Shown here: positions 1-8,787 of the stretch, piece by piece
How the letters are laid out: every line of letters begins with the position of its first letter
How positions within the stretch are numbered: position 1 is the first letter of the stretch
Assembly: GCF_013294025.1 (NCBI RefSeq)
Contig: NZ_JABSNL010000001.1
Coordinates: 168,095 to 232,094 of the forward strand
From: Flavobacterium aeripolare
GTDB lineage: Bacteria; Bacteroidota; Bacteroidia; Flavobacteriales; Flavobacteriaceae
DNA: 64,000 nucleotides
Direction of reading: 5' to 3'
Translations under genes and position numbers: made by a program
Notes under the pieces: model-generated
The model's database searches: none
What the model was told of the DNA's origin: nothing
What the model saw: only the letters and a program-made list of their open reading frames with translations

Positions 1-11
1 ATAGTTCTAGC

Positions 12-229
12 AATTTGTTTAGTCGAATTCTCTGCTAATCTAAATTTATCGTCAATTATTTAGAGCTGACTTTCATAAATCCTGATGGTTTTACTTTCGA
101 ATAAAAATATCCAATGTACAGCTTCAGTAATTTGTTTAGTCGAATTCTCTGCTAATCTAAATTTATCGTCAATTACTTAGAGCTGACTTTCATGAATGCT
201 GATGATTTTACTTTCGAATAAAAATATCC
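12..229. repeat. tandem direct repeat, 117 bp period
   Basis: Two copies of an approximately 101 bp sequence lie at 12-112 and 129-229, offset by exactly 117 bp, with only a few substitutions. Each ends in TTTCGAATAAAAATATCC. A weaker third copy of the end part is visible near 274-310. The repeat fills most of the region upstream of the porin gene. No ORF is supported here. It could be duplicated regulatory DNA or the end of a longer array that begins before the window. Confidence 0.85.
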
Positions 230-361
230 TATTTATTAACGAATGTTTAAAACAAGCTGTTGGTTTCCAGATTCAGCTGATTAAATTCCTATCGTTTTGC
301 TTTCGAAAACAATAATATCAAAAAAATAAACGCAATTAATTATCGTATCAATAATTATAAC

Positions 362-369
362 TATGTTTG
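362..369 (+). promoter_or_regulatory. Bacteroidota-type -7 box of the porin gene
   Basis: TATGTTTG fits the Bacteroidota -7 consensus TAnnTTTG and lies 45 bases before the porin ATG. No clear -33 TTG is seen at the expected distance, so the assignment rests on one box. Confidence 0.4.
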
Positions 370-414
370 CGAAAACAATCGATACTATAACAACAGCAAT
401 AACCAAGCAATTGA

Positions 415-1848
415 ATGAAAAATAACCATTTAGTAACCGCTGGAAAATCAGTGCTAGTAGCAAAAGAAGCAAGGCGAAATTTCCGTAACGGCTTACTGTG
501 TTTTAATGCATCTGTGCTGTTTATAGCACTGTCTACCGTAGGAACTGCACAAACAATTATGCAGGATGCAAATAGTAAATTTGGTGTCTCAGGATACATT
601 AGGTCAGGTATAGGAAAAAGTGAAGGTGGAAAAACGCAGGCTAATTTTCAAAGTCCTGGAGCATTGAATAAATACAGCCTAGGTAATCAAGCAGATACTT
701 ACGGAGAATTAGAATTTGATTACACCCGCTATTTAAATGAATCTAAGGATCAATCACTTGATGTTGTTTGGATGTCATCTTTTTACGAAGCCTTTGGTAG
801 TAAAAACAAAATGGAATTCAATAAAACGGCTCAACTGTACGTTCGCGCAAACAATCTACTAGGTAAAGGTGAAATTTTATGGGCTGGAAAGCGTTATTAT
901 GATCGAAAAGCTATTCACATGCTAGACAAGCAATGGATTAATCCATCACAAAATGGCTGGGGCTTAGGTGTTGAGAGACTAATTAAAAAAGGTACAAAGG
1001 AAGATTTGAAAATTGCAGCATGGACTTTCAATGAAGACAATGTTGTATCCTACCAAAATGTATTAGACACAAGCAGACTAAGATCGTACACCGCTGATGC
1101 ACGATGGGTAAACATCCCTATTACCGGAACGAGTAAATTGAACCTGGCTGTTAATTATTCGATTAGAGCAAAAAACGAAAAGTTGGCTTACGATCAAAAA
1201 GATGGTTTTGGTGCCTTTGCTTGGTTGGATTACGAAAAAAAGTACATTACAAATACCACCGCAATATTATTTAGACAAGGGGCAAATGTTCCTATAAATC
1301 ATTGGACGGGAGTTCCTGAAAAGGAGAATCCAAATAATAATAGTACGGTGCTCAACAACTTAAATACTGCTTATACGCTTGAGGTGAACAACAATTTTTT
1401 ATACGATGATTTGGATAAGTTTGCTTTCAACGGAATTTTATCTGCGGTGATTAGGGATTTTGGAACGCTACCATATAATTACAATCCTAATGCGCCCAAT
1501 AACAAAGAATATCTAGAAGGAAAAGGCCGCACCTTATACTGGTTAACTGCTGGAGCGAGAGGAATGTATTATTTAAATAATTATTTCAAATTACATTTAG
1601 AAGTAACACACGAGCACATTATCAATAAACAACTTGATTTAACGGGTAACCTGGATAAAATCACTTTTACACCTGAGGTTTCATTAAAAAAAGGGTTCTA
1701 CTCCCGCCCTGTGTTACGTCCGTTTGTGACTTATGCTTTCTGGAGTGACGCGCTAAAAGGCACTGTGGGAACGGGACCTACTGGAGCACCTTTTGGTAAC
1801 AAAACAGCTGGTTTGACTTATGGATTACAATTCGAAATTTGGTGGTAA
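415..1848 (+). CDS. LamB-type maltoporin-like outer-membrane carbohydrate porin
   Basis: The 477-residue protein carries LamB family landmarks: GYIRSGIG at about 60-67, a YSLGNQADTYGELEF segment near 87-101, and WAGKRYYDRKAIHMLD at 156-171, which parallels the WAGKRFYQRHDVHMID-like region of enterobacterial maltoporins. The C-terminus ends in WW, as expected for a beta-barrel. The signal peptide has an unusually long n-region; the hydrophobic core is around residues 27-44 and ends in TAQ, so the true start might be a few codons later. It lies 51 bp before a GH97 glycosidase gene and close to a LacI-type regulator, which suggests passive uptake of alpha-linked oligosaccharides through the outer membrane. 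A LamB porin is unusual here because Bacteroidota normally use SusCD pairs. Confidence 0.85.
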   Translation: MKNNHLVTAGKSVLVAKEARRNFRNGLLCFNASVLFIALSTVGTAQTIMQDANSKFGVSGYIRSGIGKSEGGKTQANFQSPGALNKYSLGNQADTYGELEFDYTRYLNESKDQSLDVVWMSSFYEAFGSKNKMEFNKTAQLYVRANNLLGKGEILWAGKRYYDRKAIHMLDKQWINPSQNGWGLGVERLIKKGTKEDLKIAAWTFNEDNVVSYQNVLDTSRLRSYTADARWVNIPITGTSKLNLAVNYSIRAKNEKLAYDQKDGFGAFAWLDYEKKYITNTTAILFRQGANVPINHWTGVPEKENPNNNSTVLNNLNTAYTLEVNNNFLYDDLDKFAFNGILSAVIRDFGTLPYNYNPNAPNNKEYLEGKGRTLYWLTAGARGMYYLNNYFKLHLEVTHEHIINKQLDLTGNLDKITFTPEVSLKKGFYSRPVLRPFVTYAFWSDALKGTVGTGPTGAPFGNKTAGLTYGLQFEIWW

Positions 1849-1899
1849 ACATTCCACTGACTAAAAAAATACTATTATTCAATTTTAAAAATCACTACA

Positions 1900-3921
1900 A
1901 TGAAAAACACCACATTAAAAGCAATGCTATTTTCTTTGACATTGTTTGGCTCGGTTGCTATAACCGCACAATCAAAAAAGATTAGCTTGAATTCTCCGGA
2001 TGGAAAAACAAGTACCGATATTACTGTTGGGAAAACAATACAATATTCGATCATTCAAGACGGTCAAAAAGTGCTCTCCCCTTCTACCCTTTCGATGACA
2101 TTATCAGATGGAACTATTTGGGGTTCCAATAGTATTGTGAAAAGTGTAAAAACAGACGAGGTTAATACCGTAATTGATGCGCCTTTTTACAAATCTAAAA
2201 AAGTAACCGATCATTATAAGAAAGCAGTACTTACTTTTAAAGGCGACTGGAGCTTAGAATTTAGAGTGTATGATGATGGTGTTGCTTACCGTTTTATTTC
2301 AAAAAAGAAAGGAAAATTCAATGTTGTAAACGAAGTTGCAGAGTATAAATTCACTGATGATGCCACTGCTACAGTTCCCTACGTATATTCTGTGGGTGAT
2401 CAAGAACATCAGCTATCACAGTCTTTTGAGAATACCTATACCACTTTGCCTATTTCGCAATTAGACAAAGAGCGTTTAATATTTCTCCCGTTAAGCGTCG
2501 CTACACCAGCAAAAAAACGCATTACTATTACTGAGAGTGATTTGCGAGATTATCCAGGAATGTATTTTAAAGCGGGTAATAATAAAAATACTCTAACAGC
2601 ATTCTTCGCTCCATTGCGTGACCAAATTAAAGAACATTCAGGATACAACAATCTTCAAGTAATTGTAAATAAACGTCATGATTATATCGCAAAAGTAGCT
2701 AGCGAACGTAGTTTTCCTTGGCGCGCTGCTATCGTAACGGCTAACGATGTGGACTTGGCTAACACGACCATGACTTTTAAACTGGCTGCAGAAAATGTTA
2801 TAGGTGATACTAAATGGATAAAACCAGGGAAAGTAGCATGGGACTGGTGGAATAACTGGAATCTTGAAGGAGTAGATTTTAAAGCAGGAATAAATAACGA
2901 AACCTATAAATATTATATTGACTTTGCTTCTAAAAACGGAATAGAATATATTATTCTTGATGAAGGATGGGCCGTGAATAAGGTGTATGATTTAATGCAG
3001 GTTGTTCCAGAAATCAATGTAGAAGAACTAATTGCATACGGTAAAGAACGCAATGTAGGAATCATTTTATGGGCTGGATATTACGCTTTTGACAAGGACA
3101 TGGAAAAAGTGTGTAAGCATTATAGCGAGATGGGCGTTAAAGGATTTAAAATTGACTTTATGAATGGTGATGATCAGGAAATGGTGAGTTTTAACGAACG
3201 CGCAGCTAAAATGTGTGCCAAATATAAATTGCTAACAGACCTTCACGGAACTTACAAGCCAGCAGGTTTACAACGTACTTACCCTAACATTTTAAACTTT
3301 GAAGGGGTTCACGGACTAGAGCAAATGAAATGGCAACCCATTACTACAGACCAAGTGACTTATGATGTTACGATTCCGTTTATTAGAATGATTTCGGGAC
3401 CTGTTGATTACACTCAAGGTGCGATGAACAATGCCGTAAAAGCATTAAACACCATTACTAATGTAGTAGAAACGCAGTACTACCCTAACTTTAGTAAACC
3501 AATGAGTCAAGGAACACGTTGCCATCAATTAGCAGAATATGTGATCTTTCTTTCGCCATTAAACATGCTTTGTGATACGCCTACAAACTATGAAAAAAAT
3601 CCAGTAACTACAGCGTTTATTGCTGCGATTCCAACAGTTTGGGACGAGTCAAAAACAATATCAGGTAGCATGGGAGAGTACATTGTTACGGCACGTAGAA
3701 GCGGTAACGATTGGTACATAGGTGGTTTAAATAACTGGGATGCTAGAGAAATTACCTTAGACGTACAAGAAATCACAGGTAAATCGGGGACTGTTACTGT
3801 ATTCAAAGACGGTATCAATGCTGATATGAACGGTGTCGATTTTGCTAAAGTGACTGAAAACAGTGCAGATAAATTAACGATTAGAATGGCGCCTGGAGGT
3901 GGATTTGTAGTGAAAATATAA
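1900..3921 (+). CDS. glycoside hydrolase family 97, retaining-type (alpha-glucosidase or alpha-galactosidase)
   Basis: This is a 673-residue secreted enzyme with a signal peptide ending near ITAQ (residue 24). The GH97 N-terminal beta-sandwich covers about 25-300, the catalytic barrel about 300-570 (WDWWNNWNLEGVDF at 314-327, YIILDEGW at 350-357), and a C-terminal beta domain follows. KIDFMNGDDQE places Asp419 where the retaining GH97 subgroup has its nucleophile; the inverting SusB type has no Asp there. Glu474 lies 55 residues later, the spacing I recall for the nucleophile/acid-base pair of a characterised retaining member. It sits 51 bp after the porin gene and is probably co-transcribed with it. 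The product releases alpha-linked sugars in the periplasm. Whether it acts on glucosides or galactosides cannot be read from the sequence. Confidence 0.9.
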   Translation: MKNTTLKAMLFSLTLFGSVAITAQSKKISLNSPDGKTSTDITVGKTIQYSIIQDGQKVLSPSTLSMTLSDGTIWGSNSIVKSVKTDEVNTVIDAPFYKSKKVTDHYKKAVLTFKGDWSLEFRVYDDGVAYRFISKKKGKFNVVNEVAEYKFTDDATATVPYVYSVGDQEHQLSQSFENTYTTLPISQLDKERLIFLPLSVATPAKKRITITESDLRDYPGMYFKAGNNKNTLTAFFAPLRDQIKEHSGYNNLQVIVNKRHDYIAKVASERSFPWRAAIVTANDVDLANTTMTFKLAAENVIGDTKWIKPGKVAWDWWNNWNLEGVDFKAGINNETYKYYIDFASKNGIEYIILDEGWAVNKVYDLMQVVPEINVEELIAYGKERNVGIILWAGYYAFDKDMEKVCKHYSEMGVKGFKIDFMNGDDQEMVSFNERAAKMCAKYKLLTDLHGTYKPAGLQRTYPNILNFEGVHGLEQMKWQPITTDQVTYDVTIPFIRMISGPVDYTQGAMNNAVKALNTITNVVETQYYPNFSKPMSQGTRCHQLAEYVIFLSPLNMLCDTPTNYEKNPVTTAFIAAIPTVWDESKTISGSMGEYIVTARRSGNDWYIGGLNNWDAREITLDVQEITGKSGTVTVFKDGINADMNGVDFAKVTENSADKLTIRMAPGGGFVVKI

Positions 3922-3951
3922 ACCAATCGCTTAGCTTAACCATAGTTCAAA

Positions 3952-3994
3952 CCCTCATTTTAATAGTACAGCTATTAAAATGGGGTTTTCTTTT
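3952..3994 (+). terminator. intrinsic terminator after the GH97 gene
   Basis: An 11-bp perfect stem, CATTTTAATAG with CTATTAAAATG, has further C/G pairs outside it and is followed by TTTTCTTTT. It sits 30 bases after the GH97 stop. Confidence 0.75.
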
Positions 3995-4065
3995 ATACGG
4001 TACTTTATTTTGTTCGAAAGTAACTATTCCCAAAAGTAAAATGTCAATATCCGTTTTGTACCATG

Positions 4066-4073
4066 TATATTTG
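4066..4073 (+). promoter_or_regulatory. -7 box of the LacI-family regulator gene
   Basis: TATATTTG matches TAnnTTTG exactly. A transcript initiated from it would begin near 4080, which is after an in-frame ATG at 4063. This argues that the real start is the ATG at 4093. No convincing -33 element was found. Confidence 0.5.
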
Positions 4074-4092
4074 TAAAACAGATCATAGTGCT

Positions 4093-5169
4093 ATGGAAAA
4101 GAAAATTACATTTAAAGAGGTGGCTAAACTAGCTGGTGTCTCTACTCAAACGGTTTCAAGAGTAACAAACGGCGGTTTAAATGTTGACCCTGTTACCTTA
4201 AAACGTGTTCAAGAAGCCATCAACACCCTTGGTTATATTCCTAATAAAGGGGCTCAATTATTGGTTCGAAAAAGTGCTAAAATTTTTGGTGTGTTATCGC
4301 TAGGAAGTACCTTTGAAGGAGCAGCTAGCATTGTGGACGGAATTAGATTAGAAAGTTTGGCAATAGGCTACCACATTTCGATCGCAGTAACCGAAGAAGG
4401 CGAAGAGCAAATCGAGTTAGCGATAAAAGAACTACAATCACAACAGGTCGAAGCGATCTTTATAAACCTGCCACTTACCACAGCAATAGCTGAGAAAATT
4501 GTAAATAAACATAGCAAGATTTCGTTTTTATTTATAGATGTACCTTATGAAACTGCAGTAAACCAAGTTTCATCAGATCATTATCAAGGAGCTAAACTAG
4601 TCGCTGATTTGGTTTTAAATCAAGGTCGAAAGCAAATTGCATTACTCAACGGACCATCGATTTCCTATGCCGCTAACTGCAGAACGAAAGCTTGGATGGA
4701 TGCAATCACAAATTCAGAAGCTAGCATTGTTGCGCAAGCAGAAGGCAACTGGAGTGCTGAAAGTGGCTACCTTGAAACCACTAAATTACTCTCGAAAGCA
4801 ATAGAATTTGATGCCTTGCTTGTAGGTAATGACCAAATGGCTCTAGGTGCCTTGCGTGCTTGTGCAGAGTTCAAAAAAGAAATTCCTTTACAAATCGCAG
4901 TAACCGGTTTTGATGATACCACAAACAGTGCTTATTTTAACCCACCGCTGACTACAGTGCGCCAAAATTTTCTGGAACTGGGTCGTAAAGCAGTTCAAAA
5001 AATAGCAAACCAAATTAAAAACGGTGATCACAGCATCTCAAAGAATAAAATTCCTGTAACTTTAATCGAAAGAAAAAGCACGCAAACAACCGCCAAAGAC
5101 CCAAAAGCTACTGAAAAAATTGCAAACTTGCTGCAGGAAATTAATAAGCTACTACCCCACCTATCTTAA
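4093..5169 (+). CDS. LacI/GalR-family transcriptional regulator
   Basis: The 358-residue protein begins with the LacI helix-turn-helix: FKEVAKLAGVSTQTVSRV within the first 22 residues, then the hinge helix region. A periplasmic-binding-protein-like effector domain follows, including ALLVGNDQMALGALRA and AVTGFDDT. The start at 4093 is preferred over an in-frame ATG at 4063 because the TAnnTTTG box overlaps the earlier codon and the DNA-binding domain begins right after 4093. It lies directly downstream of the porin and GH97 genes on the same strand, behind a terminator, so it is likely their local sugar-responsive regulator with its own promoter. Confidence 0.9.
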   Translation: MEKKITFKEVAKLAGVSTQTVSRVTNGGLNVDPVTLKRVQEAINTLGYIPNKGAQLLVRKSAKIFGVLSLGSTFEGAASIVDGIRLESLAIGYHISIAVTEEGEEQIELAIKELQSQQVEAIFINLPLTTAIAEKIVNKHSKISFLFIDVPYETAVNQVSSDHYQGAKLVADLVLNQGRKQIALLNGPSISYAANCRTKAWMDAITNSEASIVAQAEGNWSAESGYLETTKLLSKAIEFDALLVGNDQMALGALRACAEFKKEIPLQIAVTGFDDTTNSAYFNPPLTTVRQNFLELGRKAVQKIANQIKNGDHSISKNKIPVTLIERKSTQTTAKDPKATEKIANLLQEINKLLPHLS

Positions 5170-5374
5170 GTATTGCACTATCAATGACCTATTTCTAAGT
5201 GCATATAATTAGTAATTTTTTAAATTTACTGCCTGTTATCGCGTTTTATAATGCAAAGCTTTTATGAACCATATTTAAATGTTAAAATAGATTTGATAAA
5301 AGTAAAAACAACATAAACTTTAGGCGAGCAATTCTTTAAACAGCTACTTACAATGAATAATATGCTCAAAAAAG

Positions 5375-6442
5375 ATGAATAGAATAAGTTTGATTTTCAT
5401 TTTATTACTAGTGTTTAGCAATATAAACGCACAAGATTATGAAAAAATTGCAGAAAATATTATGCTCAAAGATAGTATTCCTGAAATGACTTTTGCAATC
5501 GTAACTAAAGACAATATTGCACTAAAAAAAGTTTTGGGCCATCATAAAATAAGTGAAGTGAACGAAAAATTAACTGCAAATAGCACTGATTATTTTCATT
5601 TGGGGTCTAATACAAAAGCAATAACTGGTTTTATAGCGGGTTATTTAGTGGATAATAAAAAAATCCAATGGGACACAAAATTCTTTGATATATTTCCAGA
5701 ACTAAAGAGGAATTCAAATAAAGATTATTACAACATTACACTAGCGGATTTATTAACACATCGTGCGAAAATCCAACCTTATACTAGCGGTGCTGAATAT
5801 GAAAAATTGCCAAATTTCAAAGGCAGTAAACAAGTTAAAAGAGCCCAATTTGCTCGTTATGTTCTAACACTTTCAGGAGTTGGCAGTCCAGACCATTATA
5901 ATTATTCAAATGCCGGTTATAGTATTGCAACCACAATGCTTGAAAAAGTATCGGGCAAGTCTTGGGAAAACTTGTGCATTGATTTATTAAAGACACGGTT
6001 GGATATTGATTTTGTTTTTGGGTGGCCAAATAGAAATTTAAAAGATCAGCCCTATGGACATTGGGTGGAAAACGGTAAATTAGTTGCTGTTAATCCAGAG
6101 GTGGAATATGATTTAAGTTTAGCAGAACCTGCCGGAGATATAAGCATGAATATAGACAATTATGCCAAATTCATTCAACTCAACATTAAAGGTTTGTGCA
6201 AAGAGGATAACTTTCTAAAATTTGAAACATATTCTTATTTACATACTGCAAAAGAGGAGTATGCTATTGGATGGGGTAATTACGATCAAATTTCTGAACA
6301 TGCTGGTTCAGATGGAACGTTCTTTTGTTATGTACAAATAGATCGTGAAACATCTGTTGGATATATAGTTATGGTCAATAGCGGAACCGAAAATGCACAA
6401 AACGGAGTTTATGAAATGATTGAAGCATTGAAGATAAAATAA
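5375..6442 (+). CDS. secreted serine hydrolase, class C beta-lactamase fold
   Basis: This 355-residue protein has a clear signal peptide (residues 1-19, then AQ). It shows the class C beta-lactamase/DD-peptidase signature: SNTK at 78-81 (SxxK nucleophile motif), YSN at 177-179 (YxN), and HAG at 309-311 in the place of KTG. These residues predict an active serine hydrolase or esterase in the periplasm. True beta-lactamase activity is less likely, because many members of this fold act on peptides or esters. It stands alone between the sugar cluster and a repeat-rich gap, and the sequence gives no hint of the substrate. Confidence 0.85.
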   Translation: MNRISLIFILLLVFSNINAQDYEKIAENIMLKDSIPEMTFAIVTKDNIALKKVLGHHKISEVNEKLTANSTDYFHLGSNTKAITGFIAGYLVDNKKIQWDTKFFDIFPELKRNSNKDYYNITLADLLTHRAKIQPYTSGAEYEKLPNFKGSKQVKRAQFARYVLTLSGVGSPDHYNYSNAGYSIATTMLEKVSGKSWENLCIDLLKTRLDIDFVFGWPNRNLKDQPYGHWVENGKLVAVNPEVEYDLSLAEPAGDISMNIDNYAKFIQLNIKGLCKEDNFLKFETYSYLHTAKEEYAIGWGNYDQISEHAGSDGTFFCYVQIDRETSVGYIVMVNSGTENAQNGVYEMIEALKIK

Positions 6443-6749
6443 GGTTAAGAATATCTCAGTTCTAAAAAATAAGGTAGAAAAATCTAAACACAATACTTTC
6501 AATTTTACAACTTTCTTAAACAGCGCCCAAAAATATTCAATAGTTATGAAGACTATTGCAATAAACATGACAATCAAGCATTCTTTCTAATTGTTTCTTC
6601 TTTTACATATTTAATTCTAATCGTATACTATAGCAATACTATATAGTTTAGTAATGGATTTATAGTTTTTAGCACTTACCCCCCACCGTCAGGATAATAG
6701 TAATGAACTGTTACGATTATTATTGAAGTATCTCAAAGCTAAGCAACAA
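6443..6749. other. non-coding gap before the first hairpin repeat
   Basis: This AT-rich stretch follows the serine hydrolase. I see no supported gene or clear terminator in it. Short ORFs on either strand have no start context or recognisable product. Confidence 0.5.
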
Positions 6750-7055
6750 TGCCCTTAGAAAAGACAAAACAAATCCATCTAGTTTGTCATTCTGAAAGAA
6801 TCTAACAAACGCATGCACAGTGAGCAACCGCAATAAAGCTCATTGCGAGGAACACGGTAATCGGGTACAGTGCGTCGCTTTTTAATGAGTTTTAAAATTA
6901 TTTTTGGACGATTATTATTGGTGCTTTTTGTTATCTAGTAACGGACTTGATCACTGTAATTGCCAATAGAAATGGGCGCAAAGTCGGAGACATTTGCGCA
7001 GCGTTCACGATCGAATTTCCGTTTGAAAATTGAATTAGGGATTATACTTGCGGAT
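6750..7055. repeat. modular hairpin repeat, copy A (with tail)
   Basis: The copy contains in order: GTCATTCTGAAAGAATC (6786), a CATTGCGAGG...GGTAATC palindrome, GTTATCTAGTAAC, GCGCAAA...TTTGCGC (about 6975-6998) and a tail ending in GATTATACTTGCG. The left edge is degraded and its exact limit is uncertain. Similar copies occur near 7.06, 20.9, 35.3, 35.5, 38.0 and 38.3 kb. Confidence 0.8.
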
Positions 7056-7059
7056 TGGA

Positions 7060-7300
7060 TTGCTTGCTTTGGGTTGGCTTTTTTAACCCGATAAGCCATT
7101 TAAGTTTTATCTTCTTTGAGACTTTTAAACTATATGAAAAATTAAAGAACATATACCTTTTGGCGCTTAAAAGCACCCAACTTTACACAAAACAAATCTA
7201 CCTAATTTGTCATTCTGGAAGAATCCCACACAGGCATACACAAAAAGCATTCGTAATCAAGGTCATTGCGGGGAACGCGGCAATCACGTATTTAAAGAGA
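7060..7300. repeat. modular hairpin repeat, copy B (tail missing)
   Basis: It starts with GGCTTTTTTAACCCGATAAGCC-like sequence, passes through GTCATTCTGGAAGAATC (7209) and ends just after GGGAACGCGGCAATCACG. The later modules are absent. It lies directly upstream of the PLD/J-domain gene promoter region. Confidence 0.75.
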
Positions 7301-7400
7301 TGCTATAACTTAAAAAAACATATATATATATCCTTACTAAAAATAGCAACAATAGCTAAGAAATATTTTATAAAACCCCTAAATAAGATTGTATTTTTAC

Positions 7401-7408
7401 TATTTTTG
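7401..7408 (+). promoter_or_regulatory. -7 box of the PLD/J-domain cluster
   Basis: TATTTTTG matches TAnnTTTG and lies 16 bases before the ATG at 7425. The surrounding sequence is very AT-rich and no well-spaced -33 TTG is present, so a chance match is possible. Confidence 0.35.
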
Positions 7409-7424
7409 ATTAAAACACCAATTT

Positions 7425-8786
7425 ATGCAAGTCGAAGCTATTTTCGCGAACATCCCTGACAGAATAATCTACGAAATAGAAATTGCGAAACAATCCATCT
7501 ACATTGCAGTTGCTTGGTTTACGAACAAATTAATATTTGAAAAATTAGTTTTCAAAGCAAAGAATGGTTGTAAAGTGTACATCATAATTTCAAATGACAA
7601 AATCAATGAAAACTCGCAAATAGATTTTGAAATATTAGAAAAATTAAATGGCAAAGTATATAAAATTGGGAATGGTGACACCAATCTTATGCATAATAAA
7701 TTTTGCATAATTGACCATACAACAGTAATAACTGGCTCCTATAATTGGAGTTATAAAGCTGAAACTAATCACGAAAACATTGTAATAAACTCAAACAATT
7801 CTGCATTAGCACAGCAATTTATCAGAGAGTTTAATTGTATTGTAGAAAAAGAATTTCCTAATCAAACAAATGAAGATTTTGATTTTCCATTAGACAAAAT
7901 AATTAAACGTTTAGAAGTTATAAAAAACCTTATTCTTCTAGAAGATATTGAAGATTTAGAAACAATCACAAAGAAGTTATTCATCTACAAATTCAACGAA
8001 GATATCAACAGCATAATATCTTTTATGCAAGGAAAAGAATACGGAAAAGCAATAAAATCTATTCAACTTTTCATCTCCAATTATCAGCAACTTTCTATAT
8101 GGAACGACCCTGAAATAGCCGGAATTAAACTAGAAATCAAAATATTAGAAAGCCAAGTAAATGCTTTTGATAATGAAAAAATTGAATTAGAGAAAGTACT
8201 GTCTGATTTTCAGCACAGACATACGATAGAATTAGGGAAATTGATTTTAGAAATACTCCAATTACGAAAAATCAAGTTTAAAAACCAATCGAGAGAAAAA
8301 GAAACTGAAGAAGATTTCAATAATTACCAAGAGCAATTTGAAATTGAAAAGCAGAAAATACAATTTGAACTTACTGATGAAGAAAAACTAGATTTAAAGA
8401 AAAAATTCAGAAAAGCGACAACTTTTTGCCATCCTGACAAAGTAAATGATGAACAAAAAGAAGAAGCCGAACGCATCTTTATCAATCTAAAAAAAGCGTA
8501 TGACGAACACGACGTTGAAATGGTAAATCAAATTTTGAAAGATTTAGAGTCAGGCAAATTATTTCAATCCAAATCAGATACCACATCTGAAAAGGAGAAG
8601 CTCAAGATAATTTTAGAAAATTTAAAAGCCAACTTGAAACGCATTGAAAAAGAAATTATTGAATTGAAAACCAATGAAACGTTTGAAATAATCAATAACA
8701 TTACAAATTGGGACAATTATTTCACCGAAACAAAAGAGCAACTGAAAGACGAATTAAACAATTTAACTTTAGAAATGGAACAATAG
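7425..8786 (+). CDS. PLD-family nuclease domain fused to a J-domain
   Basis: This 453-residue protein has an N-terminal phospholipase D-like domain (about 1-140) with one HxKx4D motif: His90, Lys92 and Asp97, followed by GSYNWS. One HKD motif per chain implies a dimer of the Nuc nuclease type. The middle (about 150-320) is charged and helical. A J-domain-like segment covers about 318-370, with the HPD tripeptide at 336-338 after a basic helix and followed by a KKAYDEHD helix. A second coiled coil makes up the C-terminus. No signal peptide is seen, so it should be cytoplasmic. The combination suggests a nuclease regulated by, or delivered to, an Hsp70 chaperone. The gene starts a close-set cluster; the next gene begins 1 base after its stop. 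Confidence 0.8.
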   Translation: MQVEAIFANIPDRIIYEIEIAKQSIYIAVAWFTNKLIFEKLVFKAKNGCKVYIIISNDKINENSQIDFEILEKLNGKVYKIGNGDTNLMHNKFCIIDHTTVITGSYNWSYKAETNHENIVINSNNSALAQQFIREFNCIVEKEFPNQTNEDFDFPLDKIIKRLEVIKNLILLEDIEDLETITKKLFIYKFNEDINSIISFMQGKEYGKAIKSIQLFISNYQQLSIWNDPEIAGIKLEIKILESQVNAFDNEKIELEKVLSDFQHRHTIELGKLILEILQLRKIKFKNQSREKETEEDFNNYQEQFEIEKQKIQFELTDEEKLDLKKKFRKATTFCHPDKVNDEQKEEAERIFINLKKAYDEHDVEMVNQILKDLESGKLFQSKSDTTSEKEKLKIILENLKANLKRIEKEIIELKTNETFEIINNITNWDNYFTETKEQLKDELNNLTLEMEQ

Positions 8787-8787
8787 A

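Noticed and set aside
5375-6442. beta-lactamase resistance gene
   Set aside because: SxxK, YxN and HxG motifs define the fold only. HAG replaces KTG, and many such proteins are esterases or peptidases.
6750-7300. CRISPR array
   Set aside because: The repeated units are hundreds of bases long with inner palindromes and no uniform short repeat/spacer pattern. No cas genes are present.
7055-7459. 134-codon ORF on the plus strand
   Set aside because: It runs through repeat copy B and into the PLD gene in another frame. The composition follows the repeat and no family is recognisable.
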